DNA of 20,139 nt from DATLYH01 sp035575035 (GTDB lineage Bacteria; Planctomycetota; Planctomycetia; Gemmatales; Gemmataceae), in the NCBI GenBank assembly GCA_035575035.1, contig DATLYH010000135.1, forward strand, positions 1 through 20,139. Reading direction: 5' to 3'. Under the pieces are notes generated by a model, which was given only the letters and a program-made list of their open reading frames with translations, was not told the DNA's origin and searched no databases. Made by a program: the position numbers and the translations under genes. Shown here piece after piece: positions 1 to 6,753 of this stretch; position 1 is the first letter of the stretch; each line of letters begins with the position of its first letter.

Positions 1-166
1 CCGATGGACCCCGGTGGTGCACAATGGCCAGGTGGTGCCTCGCTTGCTGTTGCCGTTGTCGCTATCCTATGACCATCGGGTGATCGACGGTGCCGATGCG
101 GCCCGGTTCACGCGTCGGATTGCGGAGATGCTGGAGAACCCCCTCGTGATGCTACTCCACGCCTGA
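1..166 (+). CDS. 2-oxoacid dehydrogenase E2 acyltransferase, C-terminal end (partial)
   Basis: Only the last 54 codons are in the window; the reading frame enters at base 2 and ends at TGA 164-166. The peptide contains LSYDHRVIDGADAARF followed by an LENP-type end, which is the C-terminal catalytic signature of dihydrolipoamide acyltransferases: the His and Asp of the DHRxxDG motif act in acyl transfer between lipoamide and CoA. The wording DHRVIDGADAARF is most often seen in pyruvate dehydrogenase E2 (acetyltransferase), but branched-chain or 2-oxoglutarate E2 cannot be excluded without the lipoyl and E1/E3-binding domains, which lie to the left. The gene converges on the minus-strand monooxygenase gene across an 81-bp gap that holds an inverted repeat. 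The family is certain; the substrate is not. Confidence 0.9.
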   Translation, partial: RWTPVVHNGQVVPRLLLPLSLSYDHRVIDGADAARFTRRIAEMLENPLVMLLHA

Positions 167-195
167 GCCGCATCGCTTCACCGCCGTGAAACTAG

Positions 196-265
196 GGAGC
201 TTGCCGGCGGAACACGGCCGGGGAGTTGGTCCTGATCCGTGCCGTTTTCAGCACCGGCAAGCTCC
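196..265. terminator. Inverted repeat between convergent genes, possible bidirectional terminator
   Basis: GGAGCTTGCCGG at 196-207 is perfectly complementary to CCGGCAAGCTCC at 254-265 (12 bp). The 46-nt loop holds a short inner CACGG/CCGTG pair. The right arm lies inside the last codons of the monooxygenase gene, whose stop is at 248-250. The position between two convergent genes suits a terminator, but no T-run follows on either strand, so the role is inferred. Confidence 0.4.
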
Positions 266-1414
266 GGCGGCCGCGTGCTCCTGAGGGGCGCGCAAGTGCG
301 GGATCACCTCGCGGGCAAACAGCTCCATGCTTTTGCGGGTCAACTCGTGGGGCAGCGAGCCGGCCTGACAGCCGGTCAGGATCACGCCCGCCCCTAGCTC
401 CTTCTGATAGTGTTCCAGTTTTTGCCGGACGGTGGCCGGGCTGCCGACGATGGCGAAGACCCCCTTTTCGATCTGGTCCCAGGTCTGCTGCTCCAGGAGG
501 AATTGGCCGCGATTCTTGAGCAGGGCCAGGGCGGAGCGCGGCGAGGTATAGCCCGGCGGGGTCGTGATAATTCCCTTGAGCAGGTTGCGGACGAAGTACC
601 AGAAATGCGGCTCGAACTCTCGGCGGGCCTGCTCGTCGGTTTCAGCCACGTAGATCGGGACGCCCCAGCCCATCTGCTCGGGCTGCGGGGTGTAGCCGGC
701 CTGGGCGCAGGCGTCGCGGAACTGGTCGAAGACCCGGCGGAAGGTGTCGATGTGGAAATAGGGGATGCCCATGTAGGCGTAGCGGCGCTGGGCGACGAAC
801 GCGATGGTCTCCCGGCTGCCGACGCCGGGGATCCAGATGGGCGGGTGCGGCTGCTGGAGCGGCCGGGGCCAGGGGTTGACGTACTTGAAGAAGTAATGCT
901 TCGAGTTCCACAGAAACGGCCCCGGCTCGGTCCAGGCCCTGAGGATCAGGTCGAGGGCCTCGCGGAAGCGCTCCCGGGCGAAGGTCGGGTTGACGCCATA
1001 AGAGAAATACTCCGGCCCGCCGCCGATGACCATGCCCGCGATGAGCCGGCCATTGCTCAGAACGTCGAGCATGGCGAATTCCTCGGCGACGCGCAGGGGC
1101 GGATGGTACAGCGGCAGGGCGTTGCCGATGACGGCGAGCTTGATCCGCCGGGTGCGCTGGGTCAGGGCGGCGGCGATGAGGTTGGGCGACGGCATCAGGC
1201 CGTAGGCGTTCTGATGGTGCTCATTGACACAGACGCCGTCGAAGCCCAACTCCTCGGCGTAGGCAAGAGTATTGATATATTCGCGGTAGAGATCGTGTCC
1301 CTTGACCGGATCATAAAGCGAATTGGGGAGCCAGATCCAGGCCGAGTCGTACCGGCGGTCGAAATCGGCCGGCAGGTACGGCCAGGACATCAGGTGGAAG
1401 AAGAAGAACTGCAT
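248..1414 (-). CDS. LLM class flavin-dependent oxidoreductase (luciferase-like monooxygenase)
   Basis: This 388-residue protein has the bacterial luciferase-like TIM-barrel pattern: an N-terminal strand and helix ending in GFDGVCVNEHHQN, then a stretch containing AALTQRTRRIKLAVIGNALP, then LDVLSNGRLIAGMVIGGG with the downstream FREALDLILRAW helix, and a C-terminal IVGSPATVRQKLEHY segment typical of the family. Members use reduced FMN or F420 to oxidise diverse substrates; nothing here fixes the substrate. The start at 1414 is supported by GAGGAG about eight bases upstream. The gene stands alone, facing the E2 gene, with a decayed lipoprotein gene behind it. A long open frame on the opposite strand is only a codon-bias shadow. 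The family assignment is firm and the reaction unknown. Confidence 0.9.
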   Translation of the reverse strand: MQFFFFHLMSWPYLPADFDRRYDSAWIWLPNSLYDPVKGHDLYREYINTLAYAEELGFDGVCVNEHHQNAYGLMPSPNLIAAALTQRTRRIKLAVIGNALPLYHPPLRVAEEFAMLDVLSNGRLIAGMVIGGGPEYFSYGVNPTFARERFREALDLILRAWTEPGPFLWNSKHYFFKYVNPWPRPLQQPHPPIWIPGVGSRETIAFVAQRRYAYMGIPYFHIDTFRRVFDQFRDACAQAGYTPQPEQMGWGVPIYVAETDEQARREFEPHFWYFVRNLLKGIITTPPGYTSPRSALALLKNRGQFLLEQQTWDQIEKGVFAIVGSPATVRQKLEHYQKELGAGVILTGCQAGSLPHELTRKSMELFAREVIPHLRAPQEHAAAGACRC

Positions 1415-1515
1415 GGGAAGTTCTCCTCACAGCGGCCAGCCCGATGGCTGCGAAGAGAGTCTATTGGAGGAAAGAGACGGTTCCAAGGGCAAAGCTGCCC
1501 GGGCTGCTCTGATAG

Positions 1516-1689
1516 CAGGCGGTACGAGCCATCCGGGCCGATGTCCCCTGTCGCACTGGGGCGGTCGTCGGTAGGGATGAAGGTGATGGTGCCGTTGGGC
1601 ACCGGCTTGCCCTTGTAGGTTACCGTCCCCCGGACCACGGCGGTCTTCGGATAATTGCCGCAGCTAGCCAGCGCTCTCGGCAGGGACCG
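1516..1689 (-). pseudogene. Decayed tandem copy of the adjacent lipoprotein gene
   Basis: Read on the minus strand, an open frame bounded upstream by TGA at 1696-1698 contains LASC, a lipobox-like tetrapeptide at 1660-1671, followed by GNYPKTAVVRGTVTYKGKPV and NGTITFIPTDD...DGSYRL. This closely matches the start of the mature neighbouring lipoprotein (GDARMKTAPVEGTVTYKGKP). The signal peptide before the lipobox is missing, being replaced by an unrelated SNRSLPRA-type stretch, and similarity stops after SYRL, so the C-terminal half of the domain is gone. Only a GTG at 1638, inside the domain, could start translation, and that product would lack any export signal. I read it as a truncated duplicate of the 1691-2119 gene. 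A functional short protein is possible but unlikely. Confidence 0.7.
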
Positions 1690-1690
1690 G

Positions 1691-2119
1691 TTACTTCAGG
1701 TGGAAGTCGATGGTGTTCGGCCCGTCCTTGACCTCCGCCGTGAGGCCGGACTTGTCGGGGAAACTGTACTTCAAGGGTACGATGGCAGGGGGCAAGGGGG
1801 CCCGCTCCTCGGGCAGCCGGTTGGACTGGTCCTCCAGTGAGATGATTGTCACCCGGTGGGTCCCCGGGATGGCTCCGTCACCCTCGCGGTAGGTCTTGAG
1901 GACATAACGGCCGTTCCGGATCTCACCGGTCGCGGCTGGGCCGTCGTCGGGCTGGAACATGACCGTGCCGTAGGGCACAGGCTTTCCCTTGTACGTGACG
2001 GTGCCCTCAACCGGGGCCGTCTTCATACGGGCGTCCCCGCACCCAGCTAGCAGAGTCAGGACCGCCAAGCAGGAGACAGTAACGCAAGCAACCCGCCGCG
2101 GCATGCTGGTCATGTCCAT
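1691..2119 (-). CDS. Small exported lipoprotein with carboxypeptidase-regulatory-like (transthyretin-like) fold
   Basis: The product is 142 residues. A type II signal peptide is clear: MPRR positive end, hydrophobic VACVTVSCLAVLTLLAGC with lipobox LAGC, Cys at about residue 27. The mature part starts with the GTVTYKGKPVPYGTVMFQP pattern, then GEIRNGRYVLKTYREGDGAIPG and HRVTIIS, a beta-sandwich signature found in many small planctomycete lipoproteins. A role in the cell envelope is inferred from the lipobox; no enzymatic motif is present. It lies 17 bp downstream of the DUF1559 gene on the same strand and is probably cotranscribed with it. ATG at 2119 has GAGG five bases upstream; ATG at 2113 is an equally good start. 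A decayed copy follows immediately downstream. Confidence 0.85.
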   Translation of the reverse strand: MDMTSMPRRVACVTVSCLAVLTLLAGCGDARMKTAPVEGTVTYKGKPVPYGTVMFQPDDGPAATGEIRNGRYVLKTYREGDGAIPGTHRVTIISLEDQSNRLPEERAPLPPAIVPLKYSFPDKSGLTAEVKDGPNTIDFHLK

Positions 2120-2136
2120 CCTTCCCTCGAAGAGGG

Positions 2137-3144
2137 TCAGAGTTCGCTGCCGGAGATGACCTCCCCGCCGTTGCGGGTGGCCAGCCCTTGGAGCACATTC
2201 AGCTTCGTCCCATTCGGCAGGAAGCGGACGCTGCCGTCGCAGAAGGCGAAGTTGGCTCCGCCGCCGGAGTGGTTGCTTTTGTACGGGGTGTTGTTCGGCA
2301 GGAAGACGCCCGTGTAGCCGATCGGATACTGGACATACTTGTGGTCGATCATCAGGTAACCGCCTTCGGTCGCCGGGTTGTAGATGTCATAGTTGTAGAA
2401 GCCCCAGGTCCAGGGCTGGATGCGGCCCCAAGGGCTGATGCCGCTCCGCGGCCAGCCGATGGCCGAGGAGATCTCTCCAAGCAGCAGGGTGTTGGACGAG
2501 CCGTCCACGATATCGGTCAGGCGCACCTTGCTCTCCGGATAGATCACGCCCGAGGTGGTGTAGCTCCGGTAACTGGCGAGAGTCGGGTCGGTGCTTCGGC
2601 CGGGAACAAAGCCGAGGTTCTGGGCACCGCCGTTGGCCCGGTAGTGAAGGGCCGCCTGGTTGTTGGCGTTGATGTCCGCGTGCCCGGGGTAGCCGGCGTC
2701 CGGACTCTGTTTGCCCAACTCGGAAGCCGGACAGATGAAGACCAGGATGGGGCTGGTAAACAACTCGCTGTCACCGTAGTGGGGGGCGGTCTTAAAGCGC
2801 CAGGGCATGCGGGTCGCCAGGAATCGTGGCCCTAGGGCCTCAATGGCCTTGAGACGATTGTCCTGCTCAAAGTACGGGAAGAGATGAGCCGTCCAGCCGA
2901 TCAGATACAGCGGGCCAGTCTTCTCCCCTCCGGAGGGAAACTGACCAACGGCGTCATGATAATTGTGCAGAGCCAAGGCCAACTGCTTGAGGTTGTTCTG
3001 GCATTGGGCACGGTTAGCCGCCTCACGGACCTTCTGGACGGCAGGGAGCAGCAGGGCGATCAGGATGGCAATGATGGCGATCACCACCAACAGCTCAATC
3101 AACGTGAAGCCGGAGCGTCGGAATCGGCACGAGAAGGAACGCAT
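2137..3144 (-). CDS. DUF1559 family protein with prepilin-type N-terminus (type II pseudopilin-like)
   Basis: The 335-residue product begins MRSFSCRFRRSGFTLIELL, a prepilin peptidase site (cleavage expected between G and F, with Glu at mature position 5), followed by a hydrophobic helix and LLLPAVQKVREAANRAQCQNN, the hallmark of planctomycete DUF1559 proteins. The C-terminal NFAFCDGSVRFL is the usual closing motif of the family. Such proteins are thought to be exported by a type II secretion/pilus-like route; the function is not established. I start at ATG 3144 because it gives the canonical leader; the longer frame to 3189 adds an unlikely hydrophobic extension. It is the upstream partner of the lipoprotein gene. 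A long leader with a paired imperfect repeat lies upstream. Confidence 0.93.
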   Translation of the reverse strand: MRSFSCRFRRSGFTLIELLVVIAIIAILIALLLPAVQKVREAANRAQCQNNLKQLALALHNYHDAVGQFPSGGEKTGPLYLIGWTAHLFPYFEQDNRLKAIEALGPRFLATRMPWRFKTAPHYGDSELFTSPILVFICPASELGKQSPDAGYPGHADINANNQAALHYRANGGAQNLGFVPGRSTDPTLASYRSYTTSGVIYPESKVRLTDIVDGSSNTLLLGEISSAIGWPRSGISPWGRIQPWTWGFYNYDIYNPATEGGYLMIDHKYVQYPIGYTGVFLPNNTPYKSNHSGGGANFAFCDGSVRFLPNGTKLNVLQGLATRNGGEVISGSEL

Positions 3145-3483
3145 GACCGTGTCCCCCAACCAGAGCAGGATGAAACAGGAAAAGCTCAATCGCCCCCGTG
3201 AAACAGCTCGGTGATGACTATTCTACGTCAAGCGCTACGGCGGTCACACCTGGAGGTGGCCTGGGACCACGAAACGGCTCGGCGACAACTACTCTATGTA
3301 GAGTGGGGATAAGAACGTGGCGAGTCAAGGGAAAACCAGTTCTTTTGCCGCAACGTACCTGGCGCTTACGCTCTTGTCGATCCCCCCAAAGTCGGACGAA
3401 TGCAGCTACGGTCCGGCTTGGTCCAGCATCCGGATGATGGAGATATTTCCTCCCATGTGGGCGCCTCTGCGCCGCCTGCCCTG
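3145..3483. other. Intergenic region upstream of the DUF1559 gene
   Basis: This 339-bp stretch separates the DUF58 stop (3484) from the DUF1559 start. No convincing coding frame is present. It holds the imperfect paired repeat at 3200-3234 and 3271-3305 and a short GGCGC/GCGCC hairpin at 3460-3473 just past the DUF58 stop. TTGAC-like hexamers occur on the minus strand near 3229-3234 and 3324-3329, but I find no matching -10 element at proper spacing. The promoter of the DUF1559 gene is presumably here. Confidence 0.5.
3200..3305. repeat. Pair of imperfect 35-bp direct repeats, 71 bp apart
   Basis: GAAACAGCTCGGTGATGACT... at 3200-3234 matches GAAACGGCTCGGCGACAACT... at 3271-3305 at about 26 of 35 positions, most differences being transitions. 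The second copy ends in CTCTATGTAGAG, itself a small palindrome. Both lie in the leader of the DUF1559 gene and may be binding sites or an old duplication. Confidence 0.55.
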
Positions 3484-4377
3484 CTATCTCACCAGTCCGC
3501 GCTGCCGCAAGTAGGTCAGCACCAGGCGGTCGAACGGCACCTGGTTACTGGTGAACAGGTAGGCCACGCCGCGCCGGGTGCAGAACTCATGCAGCCCCGC
3601 GCGGAAAGCGGCCAGGTTCTGCTTATAGCGCTTCAACAGCGGGCCACTTACCGTGATCTCGGCGACGTCCTCATCCTCAATGTCTACCAACTTCAAGTCG
3701 CCGACGATCTCCGGCTCGATCTCCTCCTGGGAGAGGATCTGCACGCAGTAGATGTCGAGCTGTCGGGCGATCAGATAGCGCAGCGCATCCTGGTAGCCCC
3801 CTTTGTCCATAAAGTCGCTCAGCAGGATGACGATGCCCTTGCCGCTGCACTTCAGACTGAAGGTGCGCAGCGCCTGGCGCAGGTCGCTGGGGCCGGCCGG
3901 CTCGACCTTGTTCAGGAAGTCGAGCAACCGCCAGAGGCTGCGCCGGCCGCGGGCCGCCGGCATACTCTGTACCAGCCGGTCGTTGAAGGCCTCGATCACT
4001 ACCCGGTCCATGTTGACCAGGCCGATGAAGCCCAACGCCGCCGCCACCTGCTTGGCATAGTGCAACTTGGTCGGCGTGCCGAAGTCCATTGACAGGCTAT
4101 TGTCGATCAGGATGTAAACGTGCAGGTCCTCCTCCTCCATGAACAGCCGAAGGAAGAGGCGGTCGAGCCGGGCGTACAGGTTCCAGTCGAGGAAGCGGAG
4201 GTCGTCGCCGACGACGTAATTGCGGTAATCGGCGAACTCGACGCTCTGTCCCTTGCGCTTGCTGCGCCGCTCCCCCTTCATCCGGCCGAGGAAAATCTTC
4301 CGCGAGACTAACTCAAGCTGCTCCAGCTTGGTCAGGAATTCGGAATCCAAAAGCGGCGGCGTCTGGGTGTCGGCCAT
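3484..4377 (-). CDS. DUF58 domain-containing protein (vWA-like fold)
   Basis: The 297-residue protein carries the DUF58 signature: SVEFADYRNYVVGDDLRFLD at residues 46-65, followed by WNLYARLDRLFLRLF. A vWA-like core begins with VYILIDNSLSMD, where D92-x-S-x-S is a MIDAS-type metal site. DUF58 proteins usually accompany a MoxR AAA+ ATPase and batA/batB-type vWA membrane proteins; none is in the window, so its partners must be encoded elsewhere. It is soluble by sequence, with no membrane helix. The ATG at 4377 is the last part of a GACAATG heptamer in the repeat element upstream, and there is no Shine-Dalgarno sequence. It lies 80 bp downstream of the isomerase-like gene on the same strand. 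Confidence 0.9.
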   Translation of the reverse strand: MADTQTPPLLDSEFLTKLEQLELVSRKIFLGRMKGERRSKRKGQSVEFADYRNYVVGDDLRFLDWNLYARLDRLFLRLFMEEEDLHVYILIDNSLSMDFGTPTKLHYAKQVAAALGFIGLVNMDRVVIEAFNDRLVQSMPAARGRRSLWRLLDFLNKVEPAGPSDLRQALRTFSLKCSGKGIVILLSDFMDKGGYQDALRYLIARQLDIYCVQILSQEEIEPEIVGDLKLVDIEDEDVAEITVSGPLLKRYKQNLAAFRAGLHEFCTRRGVAYLFTSNQVPFDRLVLTYLRQRGLVR

Positions 4378-4448
4378 TGTCTGTTGCCCGTTGGCGGTTG
4401 TCCGTTATCAGGGGTCCATTGTCGCGAGGCTCTTGGCAACTGACAACT
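4375..4448. repeat. Heptanucleotide-repeat element (GACAACG type) at the DUF58 start
   Basis: On the minus strand the bases from 4423 down to 4375 divide into seven exact 7-mers: GACAATG, GACCCCT, GATAACG, GACAACC, GCCAACG, GGCAACA, GACAATG. The last supplies the DUF58 ATG. On the plus strand GGCAACT and GACAACT at 4435-4448 form an oppositely oriented short arm. The element fills the whole gap to the isomerase stop. Confidence 0.7.
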
Positions 4449-4457
4449 ACCCTCGGA

Positions 4458-5279
4458 CTATCCCCGCAGCCCCACCTCGCGCATCAGCCGGTCGGTCGCC
4501 TGGTAGGCCTCGCGCACCCATTCGACGATCTTCTCCGGCTCGGGGGAGTACTCCAGCTCGATGCTGACCGCTCCGTCGATGCCCAGGTCCTTGATCTCGC
4601 GCAGATACGGGCCGAAGTTGACAACGCCCCGGCCGGGAGGCAGATCGCCATGCACCTTACCGTCGCAGTCGCTCAGGTGGACGTGGATCGCCTTGCCCTT
4701 GAGGCGGCGCAGCTCCTCCGCCTTGGTGCCCGACAGTTGCAGGTGCGAGATGTCGATGTTCGCCTTGACTGCTGGGTGGTTGACCTCGTCGAGGAAGCGC
4801 ACCATGCTGTCCACGTTGTTGATCAGCGACAGCCGGAACGGCTCCAACTCCAGGGCGATTTGCAGCCCCAGGTCGGCCGCATACTTGCCCAGCTCGCGGA
4901 CGTTCTTGACGCCGGTTTGCCACTGCTCGGCCGGCGGAATCACCTGCTTCTCCCAAATATACTCACCGATCACCAGCAGCAGGTTCTTGGCCTCGTACTC
5001 GTAACAGAGGTCGAGGTAGGCCCGGCAGCGTTGTAAGTGGAAGCGCTGCACGCTCGGGTTGAAGTCAATCAGACCGACCGCCACACAGGCCACACTGATG
5101 ATCGGCAGGCCGGCCCGATCGCACTCCTGCTTGATCCGGCGGCGCTCCTTAATGTCGATGTCGAGTGGGTCGGTGAAGATGTCGATGGTGTCGAAGCCGA
5201 TCTCCCGGGTCATGCGGATGCCGTAGGCCGTATCCTTGCCAGATTGGGCCCACGCCGAGTTAATGAGGCCGAGTTTCAT
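4458..5279 (-). CDS. Sugar phosphate isomerase/epimerase family protein (xylose isomerase-like TIM barrel)
   Basis: The 273-residue product has the AP-endonuclease-2/xylose-isomerase-like TIM barrel. Probable metal ligands lie at strand ends: E144 or E146 in ALELEPFRLS, D176 in ANIDISHLQL, H201 in AIHVHLSDCDG and E241 in VSIELEYS. The N-terminal MKLGLINSAWAQ is a typical first strand. Family members isomerise or epimerise sugars, inositol derivatives or hydroxypyruvate; the substrate cannot be read from sequence. I start at ATG 5279 with GGAG about eight bases upstream; an open frame continues to 5660 but translates into low-complexity repeat-derived sequence. It lies downstream of hisC, separated by a 212-bp repeat-bearing gap, so cotranscription is uncertain. 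Confidence 0.85.
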   Translation of the reverse strand: MKLGLINSAWAQSGKDTAYGIRMTREIGFDTIDIFTDPLDIDIKERRRIKQECDRAGLPIISVACVAVGLIDFNPSVQRFHLQRCRAYLDLCYEYEAKNLLLVIGEYIWEKQVIPPAEQWQTGVKNVRELGKYAADLGLQIALELEPFRLSLINNVDSMVRFLDEVNHPAVKANIDISHLQLSGTKAEELRRLKGKAIHVHLSDCDGKVHGDLPPGRGVVNFGPYLREIKDLGIDGAVSIELEYSPEPEKIVEWVREAYQATDRLMREVGLRG

Positions 5280-5374
5280 GGCGAGGTCTCCGTTGAGGAG
5301 TCGTACCAGAACGGACCGAGCCGCCCTTCGCGGGATTGATTGTGTCCCGGGGCGAGGCTGCTGTCCAGGGGTGG

Positions 5375-5435
5375 CCAGGGCAGAGCACCGCGAAGTCCCG
5401 ACGCAGCATCCCGGGGCATCGCACCGCGACGTCCC
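5375..5435. repeat. 25-bp direct repeat, period 36, in the hisC-isomerase gap
   Basis: CCAGGGCAGAGCACCGCGAA... at 5375-5399 and CCGGGGCATCGCACCGCGAC... at 5411-5435 agree at 21 of 25 positions, including the core GCACCGCGA and GTCCC. The pair is flanked by an imperfect inverted repeat (TCCAGGGGTGGCC near 5364 against GGCCACCCCGGA near 5437). The 212-bp gap holds no credible gene; this is probably a dispersed intergenic repeat. Confidence 0.5.
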
Positions 5436-5491
5436 GGCCACCCCGGACGGCCACGCCGGATTACACCACGGAGCCTTGGAGCGGGCACCAG

Positions 5492-6535
5492 TCAGAGGAT
5501 TCGGGCTAACTCCTCCAGCAAGCGATCGACCTCGGCATCGGTGCCGACCGAGATGCGCAGGCCGTCGCCGTAGCCCTCGTAGCTCATGTAACGCACCAGG
5601 ATCAGCCGCCGCTTTAGCTCCTCGTACAGCGGCCGGACCGGCCGGTCGGCCCGGCGGCACCAGACGAAGTTGGCCTGACTGGGGCAGACGTCGAAGCCCA
5701 GCCGCCGCAGCGCCTGGGTCATCCGCTCCCGCGTCGCTAGGATCTTGGCCCGCGTGGTGCGAAAATACTCCTGGTCTTCCAGCGCCGCCGTCGCGGCAAT
5801 CAAACTGAGGGCGTCGCAGTTGTACGAGTCCTTGACCTTGACCAACTCCCGCACCAGCACCGGATCGGCCACCGCGAAGCCGAAGCGGAGGCCGGCCAGC
5901 GAGTATGACTTGCTCAGCGAGCGAGTGACCACCACCCCGGGACGCCGGGCCAGGTGCAGGCCGTGGGCGTCGGCGAAATCAACGTAGGCCTCATCCAGGA
6001 CCAGCGGCCCCTCTAGCTGGTCCGCCAACCGCTCCAGGTCGGCCACGGACACGGCGGTCCCCGATGGCGAGTTGGGGTTCGGGATGAATGTCAGGTGAAC
6101 CCGCGGCGTTGGCCAGGGGTCGGGCAGCCGCCAGTCGTCGGTGAAGGAGACCGTCCGGAAGTTGGCCCCCTGTAGCCCGGCCAGGGTGTGGTACAGAATG
6201 TAGCTCGGCGTCGGCGACGCTACCAGTCCCCCCTCCGGCACGAAGGCGCGGGTGACAATGGTCAGGATGTCGTCGGAGCCGTTGCCGATCAGGATGCTTT
6301 CCGGGTCCACGCCCAGCACCCGGCCGGCGGTCTGGCGGAACATGGTGCCCAGCGGGTCGGGATACTTGCGCAGCCGGTCGCCGGTCAGTGCCTCCCGCAG
6401 CGCCTCGAAGACACGCGGCGAGGGCGGGTAGGGATTCTCGTTGGTGTTCAACTTGATAAAGCCGTCGTCGCGCGGCTGCTCGCCGGGCGTGTAGCCGGCC
6501 AGGGCGCGGATATTTGGTCGGAGGTACTCGGACAT
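5492..6535 (-). CDS. hisC: Histidinol-phosphate aminotransferase
   Basis: The 347-residue PLP enzyme transfers the amino group of glutamate to imidazole acetol phosphate, giving histidinol phosphate. Class I/II aminotransferase motifs are present in order: KLNTNENPYPPSP (residues 28-40, substrate phosphate/carboxylate side), RKYPDP, GNGSDDIL (84-91), IPNPNSPSGT (151-160), LVLDEAYVDF (179-187) and SLSKSYSLAGLRFGF with the PLP lysine at K209. The length is normal for HisC. ATG at 6535 begins MSEYLRPNI, the usual start; the upstream in-frame extension is translated heptad repeat and is rejected. It lies downstream of hisD on the same strand, separated by the repeat element, which may affect coexpression. 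Confidence 0.95.
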   Translation of the reverse strand: MSEYLRPNIRALAGYTPGEQPRDDGFIKLNTNENPYPPSPRVFEALREALTGDRLRKYPDPLGTMFRQTAGRVLGVDPESILIGNGSDDILTIVTRAFVPEGGLVASPTPSYILYHTLAGLQGANFRTVSFTDDWRLPDPWPTPRVHLTFIPNPNSPSGTAVSVADLERLADQLEGPLVLDEAYVDFADAHGLHLARRPGVVVTRSLSKSYSLAGLRFGFAVADPVLVRELVKVKDSYNCDALSLIAATAALEDQEYFRTTRAKILATRERMTQALRRLGFDVCPSQANFVWCRRADRPVRPLYEELKRRLILVRYMSYEGYGDGLRISVGTDAEVDRLLEELARIL

Positions 6536-6543
6536 GGCGTAAC

Positions 6544-6753
6544 AATGACGAATGACGAAATCCGAATGACCAAAGAATGACGAAGCCCGAAGGACGAATG
6601 CCGAAAGGAGGACCAGGACCAATGACGAATGCCGAAGGACGCTCGGGGGAGGCTGGCCGCCGTGGGCTGAGCTCCCCTGCTGGCCGGCTGTTGCGTCATT
6701 CGGATTTCGGCATGGGGGCTTCTTTCGTCATTCGTGCTTCGTCATTCGGCCTT
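6544..6753. repeat. Heptanucleotide-repeat element (AATGACG type) with inverted arms between hisD and hisC
   Basis: The left arm on the plus strand breaks into 7-mers: AATGACG twice, AAATCCG, AATGACC (6544-6571), then AATGACG, AAGCCCG, AAGGACG, AATGCCG (6576-6603), and AATGACG, AATGCCG, AAGGACG (6621-6641). The right arm is the same family inverted: CGTCATT, CGGATTT, CGGCATG (6694-6714) and CGTCATT, CGTGCTT, CGTCATT, CGGCCTT (6726-6753). The arms can base-pair into a long imperfect hairpin. The right arm overlaps the 3' end of hisD, and the left arm ends nine bases before the hisC start. Confidence 0.8.

Noticed and set aside
410..1618. A 402-codon plus-strand frame opposite the luciferase-like gene
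   Set aside because: The minus-strand product is a clear family member with a good ribosome site; the plus-strand translation is low-complexity and spans the decayed lipoprotein gene.
5280..5660. N-terminal extension of the isomerase-like protein to residue 400
   Set aside because: The extension is translated direct repeat, overlaps the hisC 3' end, and the canonical barrel start MKLGLINSAW has its own ribosome site.
6536..6622. Upstream extension of hisC
   Set aside because: The added peptide is the heptad repeat in translation; MSEYLRPNI is the usual HisC start.
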